Source of the DNA: Pseudomonadota bacterium
GTDB lineage: Bacteria; Pseudomonadota; Alphaproteobacteria; Sphingomonadales; Sphingomonadaceae
Direction of reading: 5' to 3'
DNA: 62,315 nt
Assembly: GCA_023417515.1 (NCBI GenBank)
Contig: JAEZFL010000111.1
Span: forward strand, 1 to 62,315
Within the stretch, counting starts at the first letter, position 1. Each line of letters begins with the position of its first letter. Shown piece by piece: positions 59,766 through 62,315 of the stretch. The position numbers and the translations under genes were made by a program. Below the pieces are notes generated by a model, which saw only the letters and a list, made by a program, of their open reading frames with translations, was not told where the DNA came from and did not search any database.

Positions 59766-59939
59766 GGCGCTCCCCTTTTTCGTCGGCTCGGCGACCATAA
59801 CTCCGCGCCACGCAAAGGTTAAACCCCGGTTCAGCGGCGCACCGCTAGAAAGCGCGTCCGTTTGAAGTTAAGAGCCGCGGCGATTCCGGGCGGCGCCGTC
59901 GCGGCGCACCCGTGCAAGCGGTCAAAGGAGGCAGCTCAC

Positions 59940-61199
59940 ATGAAGGTTTCCAGGGTCGCGCTCGCCGCGGCGACTATGCTCGGCGGCTCGGCCATCTTCG
60001 CGACGCCTGCACTCGCGCAGCAGCCGCAACAGCCGGCTGCTGCGCAGGGGCAGGCCCAGCCGCCCCAGCGCCAGCTCAGCATCAGCCGCGCCGAATCCGC
60101 GGCGCTCGCTCCGCTCGAGGCCGCGATCCGCGCACAGGATTGGGCCGCGGCCCAGGCGGCCCTCCCGGCGGCCCAGGCCGCCGCGCAGGGCGCCGACGCG
60201 CGCTATTTCGTGGCCCGCGCGACGTGGCAGATCGGCAATCAGACGAACAATGCGCAGGTCGAGGCGCAGGCGCTGGCGCAGCTCGTCGACATGCCCAGCA
60301 CGCCGGCCAATGAGCTGGCGGTCTTCCTCAACCGGCAGGCCGAGCTCGCCTTCAACCGCCAGGATTTCGCCGGTGCCGAGCGTGCGTTCGTGCGGCTGCT
60401 CGAGCTTCGGCCGAACGACCCGGCGATCCAGCAGAACCTCTCGGTCGTGCGCAGCCGGGCGGGCAACACCGCAGGCGCGCTGGAGCCGATTCTCCAGCAG
60501 ATCCGGACGAGCGAGGCCGCCGGCCAGCGCGCGCCGGAGGATCTGTACCGCCGGGCTTTCGAGCTCCCCTATCGGGCCGGCCAGCGTCCCCAGGCCGCCG
60601 AGGCGCTCGGCGCCTTGCTTCGGGCCTATCCGAACGCGCGCAACTGGCGCGGCGGCGTCGACTTCCTGCGCGAAGGCGTCAACGACAACCAGCTGCTGCT
60701 CGATGTCTACCGTCTCGCGCACCGGGCGAACGTGATCCAGCCGCAGGAATATGTCGCGCTCGCCCAGATGCTCGACCAGGCGGGCCTGCCGGGCGAGACG
60801 AAAGCCGTGCTCGACGCAGGCATCGCCGCCGGCGCGCTGCAGTCGTCCGAGGGCGAGGTTGCGCGTCTGCTGGGCATCGCCAACCGCCGCACGGCCGAGG
60901 ATCGCAGCGGCCTGTCCGCCCAGATCGCCCAGGCGCGGCGCGCCTCGACCGGGCGCGAGGCGCGGGTCGTGGCCGATGCGCTCTATGGATATGAGCGCTA
61001 TGCCGAGGCGGCGGAGTTGTACCGTCTCGCTCTGACCAAGGGCGGCGAGGATCCGAACCTGATCAACACCCGTCTCGGTGCCTCGCTGGCGCTGGCAGGG
61101 CAGCAGGCCGAAGCGGAGGCGGCATTGCGCGCGGTTACCGGCGCTCGGGCCGACCTCGCTCGCATGTGGCTGACCTGGCTCCAGCGCCGTCCGGCCTGA
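59940..61199 (+). CDS. Secreted TPR-like protein, paralogue 1
   Basis: 419 residues from ATG 59940, preceded by AAAGGAGG. Signal peptide (KVSRVALAAATMLGGSAIFA), a Gln/Pro-rich spacer, then helical repeats of TPR type (AELAFNRQDFAGAERAFVRL, LELRPNDPAIQQNLSVVRSR, YERYAEAAELYRLALTKGGE). No catalytic motif. Its C-terminal neighbour at 61318 is a diverged tandem copy with the same plan (..YP(N/S)A.NWR.., ..A.L..AG..), suggesting ancient duplication. Function unknown. Confidence 0.85.
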   Translation: MKVSRVALAAATMLGGSAIFATPALAQQPQQPAAAQGQAQPPQRQLSISRAESAALAPLEAAIRAQDWAAAQAALPAAQAAAQGADARYFVARATWQIGNQTNNAQVEAQALAQLVDMPSTPANELAVFLNRQAELAFNRQDFAGAERAFVRLLELRPNDPAIQQNLSVVRSRAGNTAGALEPILQQIRTSEAAGQRAPEDLYRRAFELPYRAGQRPQAAEALGALLRAYPNARNWRGGVDFLREGVNDNQLLLDVYRLAHRANVIQPQEYVALAQMLDQAGLPGETKAVLDAGIAAGALQSSEGEVARLLGIANRRTAEDRSGLSAQIAQARRASTGREARVVADALYGYERYAEAAELYRLALTKGGEDPNLINTRLGASLALAGQQAEAEAALRAVTGARADLARMWLTWLQRRPA

Positions 61200-61224
61200 G
61201 CTCTGCACGTTAAGTCGACATGAT

Positions 61225-61259
61225 GGGGAGGCGCGCCTTGCGGCGCTCCTCCCCTTTTT
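61225..61259 (+). terminator. Likely Rho-independent terminator after TPR paralogue 1
   Basis: GGGGAGGCGC and GCGCTCCTCCCC pair with one mismatch/bulge and are followed by TTTTT, 26 bases after the stop. Confidence 0.8.
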
Positions 61260-61317
61260 GCTTTAAGGGGCGCGTGGTTAACCGCCGATGCGCAGGGTTC
61301 GAGGGAGACAGGGTGAC

Positions 61318-62315
61318 ATGAAGCTTGGCATCGGCGCGGCGAGCGCCGGCATTCTGGCCGCGGCGGCGGCTTCGCTTTCTTCCACACCCGCGCTTGCGCA
61401 GCCCGGCGTCGCGGCTCCCGCCGCCCTCACCTTCACGCGCGAGGAGCGCGCCGCGCTTGCGCCGGTGAGCCAGGCGCTGGTGACTCGCAACTGGGCGGCG
61501 GCGGCCGCGGCCCTGCCCGCCGCGCTTGCCGCCGCGCAGAGCCCGAGCGCCCGTTACGCCATCGGCCGCTTCGAGCTCGATCTCGGCCGCGGCACGGTCA
61601 ATCCCGAACAGCAGCTGCGCGGCATCGAGCGGATCCTGGCGAGCGGCGTTGCCCGCCCCGCGGAGGTCGCCGCACTGCTTCAGCTCCAGGCCCAGATCTA
61701 CAACGACCGGCGCGAATATGAGCGGGCCGAGGCGTCGCTCAACCGCCTCGCCCAGCTTCAGCCCAACGATCCCGATATTCTCGCCCTGCTCGGTCAGCTG
61801 AGCCGCACCCGCAACAATTCCGCCCAGGCCCTGACCCTGTTCCAGGGCTCTCTCGCCGCGAGCGATGCCGCCGGCCGGCGCGTGCCGGAGAGCCGCTACA
61901 AGCTGGCGCTGGCGCTGGCGTTGCAGGGCGACCGGCGCGAAGCGACGGCCGACCTCGCCCGGCGCCTGGTGACGGCTTATCCGAGCGCGATCAACTGGCG
62001 CGACGCATTGCTCAGCTATCGCGACGTCGCTCAGCCCGATGCGGCGTCGAGCCTCGACATCTGGCGCCTGCTGCGCGCCGCCGGGGCGCTGACCGGCGAG
62101 CGCGATTACCTCGCCGCGGCCAATGCCTTCGACCAGGCCAATCTCGCCGGGGAGGCCAAGGCGGTTCTGGACGAAGGCCTCAGCCGCAACATGCTGCGCG
62201 CCAACGAAGGGCTGACTCGGGCGCTGATCACGCGCGTGACCGGCCGCGCCACCACCGAGCGCGGCGCGCTCGCCGGGCGGATCGCGTCGGCGCGCACCGC
62301 CGCTGCGGGCGCGCC
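61318..62315 (+). CDS. Secreted TPR-like protein, paralogue 2 (3' end outside window)
   Basis: 332 codons are visible from ATG 61318, and the frame is open to the window edge. Signal peptide (KLGIGAASAGILAAAAASLS), then FTREERAALAPVSQALVTRN and QIYNDRREYERAEASLNRLA and LQPNDPDILALLGQLS repeats like those in paralogue 1. The order of shared segments (..AALAP..A..RNWAAA..LPAA.., ..LVTAYPSAINWRDAL..) follows that of paralogue 1, so the two arose by tandem duplication. A terminator lies between them, so they are probably separate transcripts. Confidence 0.85.
   Translation, partial: MKLGIGAASAGILAAAAASLSSTPALAQPGVAAPAALTFTREERAALAPVSQALVTRNWAAAAAALPAALAAAQSPSARYAIGRFELDLGRGTVNPEQQLRGIERILASGVARPAEVAALLQLQAQIYNDRREYERAEASLNRLAQLQPNDPDILALLGQLSRTRNNSAQALTLFQGSLAASDAAGRRVPESRYKLALALALQGDRREATADLARRLVTAYPSAINWRDALLSYRDVAQPDAASSLDIWRLLRAAGALTGERDYLAAANAFDQANLAGEAKAVLDEGLSRNMLRANEGLTRALITRVTGRATTERGALAGRIASARTAAAGA

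Overview
The window is a 62 kb piece of a GC-rich alphaproteobacterial chromosome, most likely from the order Sphingomonadales. Support comes from the core proteins (RecA, a CckA-type hybrid kinase, an HdaA-type DnaA paralogue, a eukaryote-like NADP isocitrate dehydrogenase), from the gene orders purM-purN / hdaA-ppk1-ppx and lptD-surA-pdxA-rsmA, and from dense small inverted repeats between genes. The assignment below order level is not attempted. No rRNA, tRNA, CRISPR array, insertion sequence or prophage was seen. Nearly everything reads as core chromosome.

Layout. 1-7.4 kb: end of icd, FAD monooxygenase, KefB-like antiporter, DUF885 peptidase-like protein, DUF763 protein. 7.4-15.3 kb: alaS, a Vgb-like propeller protein coupled to a small cytochrome c, an EF-G paralogue with altered GTPase motifs, a dicarboxylate/amino-acid symporter. 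15.3-18.6 kb: a two-gene TIR/membrane unit, a GST and a Bcr/CflA-type exporter. 18.6-27 kb: a degraded mini-membrane ORF, recA with an SOS-like box, a deletion-scarred MFS pseudogene, and a leftward series DUF2062 protein, M13 peptidase, cckA, single-domain response regulator, alpha/beta hydrolase. 27-36 kb: smpB, dapA, a lytic transglycosylase, greB, an EF-hand lipoprotein, a PPK2 kinase, aspS, rnd and an I78-type inhibitor lipoprotein. 36-44.5 kb: ppx, ppk1, hdaA and a secreted unknown (leftward), then purM-purN and a SleB-like wall hydrolase. 44.5-54 kb: ndk, holC, a secreted unknown and pepA (leftward), divergent from lptD-surA-pdxA-rsmA. 54-62.3 kb: a TPR protein, an RsmB-type methyltransferase, guaB, an M28 peptidase, a CitE-like lyase, and two tandem secreted TPR-like paralogues, the second cut by the window edge.

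The main functional themes are translation and its quality control (alaS, aspS, smpB, EF-G-like, rsmA, RsmB-type), polyphosphate metabolism (ppk1, ppx, PPK2), purine synthesis (purM, purN, guaB, ndk), envelope biogenesis (lptD, surA, lytic transglycosylase, SleB-like) and cell-cycle/replication control (cckA, hdaA, holC, recA).

The most interesting signals are: the TIR-plus-membrane-partner unit with an intact predicted catalytic glutamate; pdxA, whose conserved N-terminus has no ATG, GTG or TTG start; four genes whose Shine-Dalgarno lies in a hairpin (three of them one repeat family); a dispersed repeat whose two halves are always of different type; an MFS gene joined head to tail by an internal deletion; and a 13-bp motif shared upstream of recA and the EF-G paralogue.
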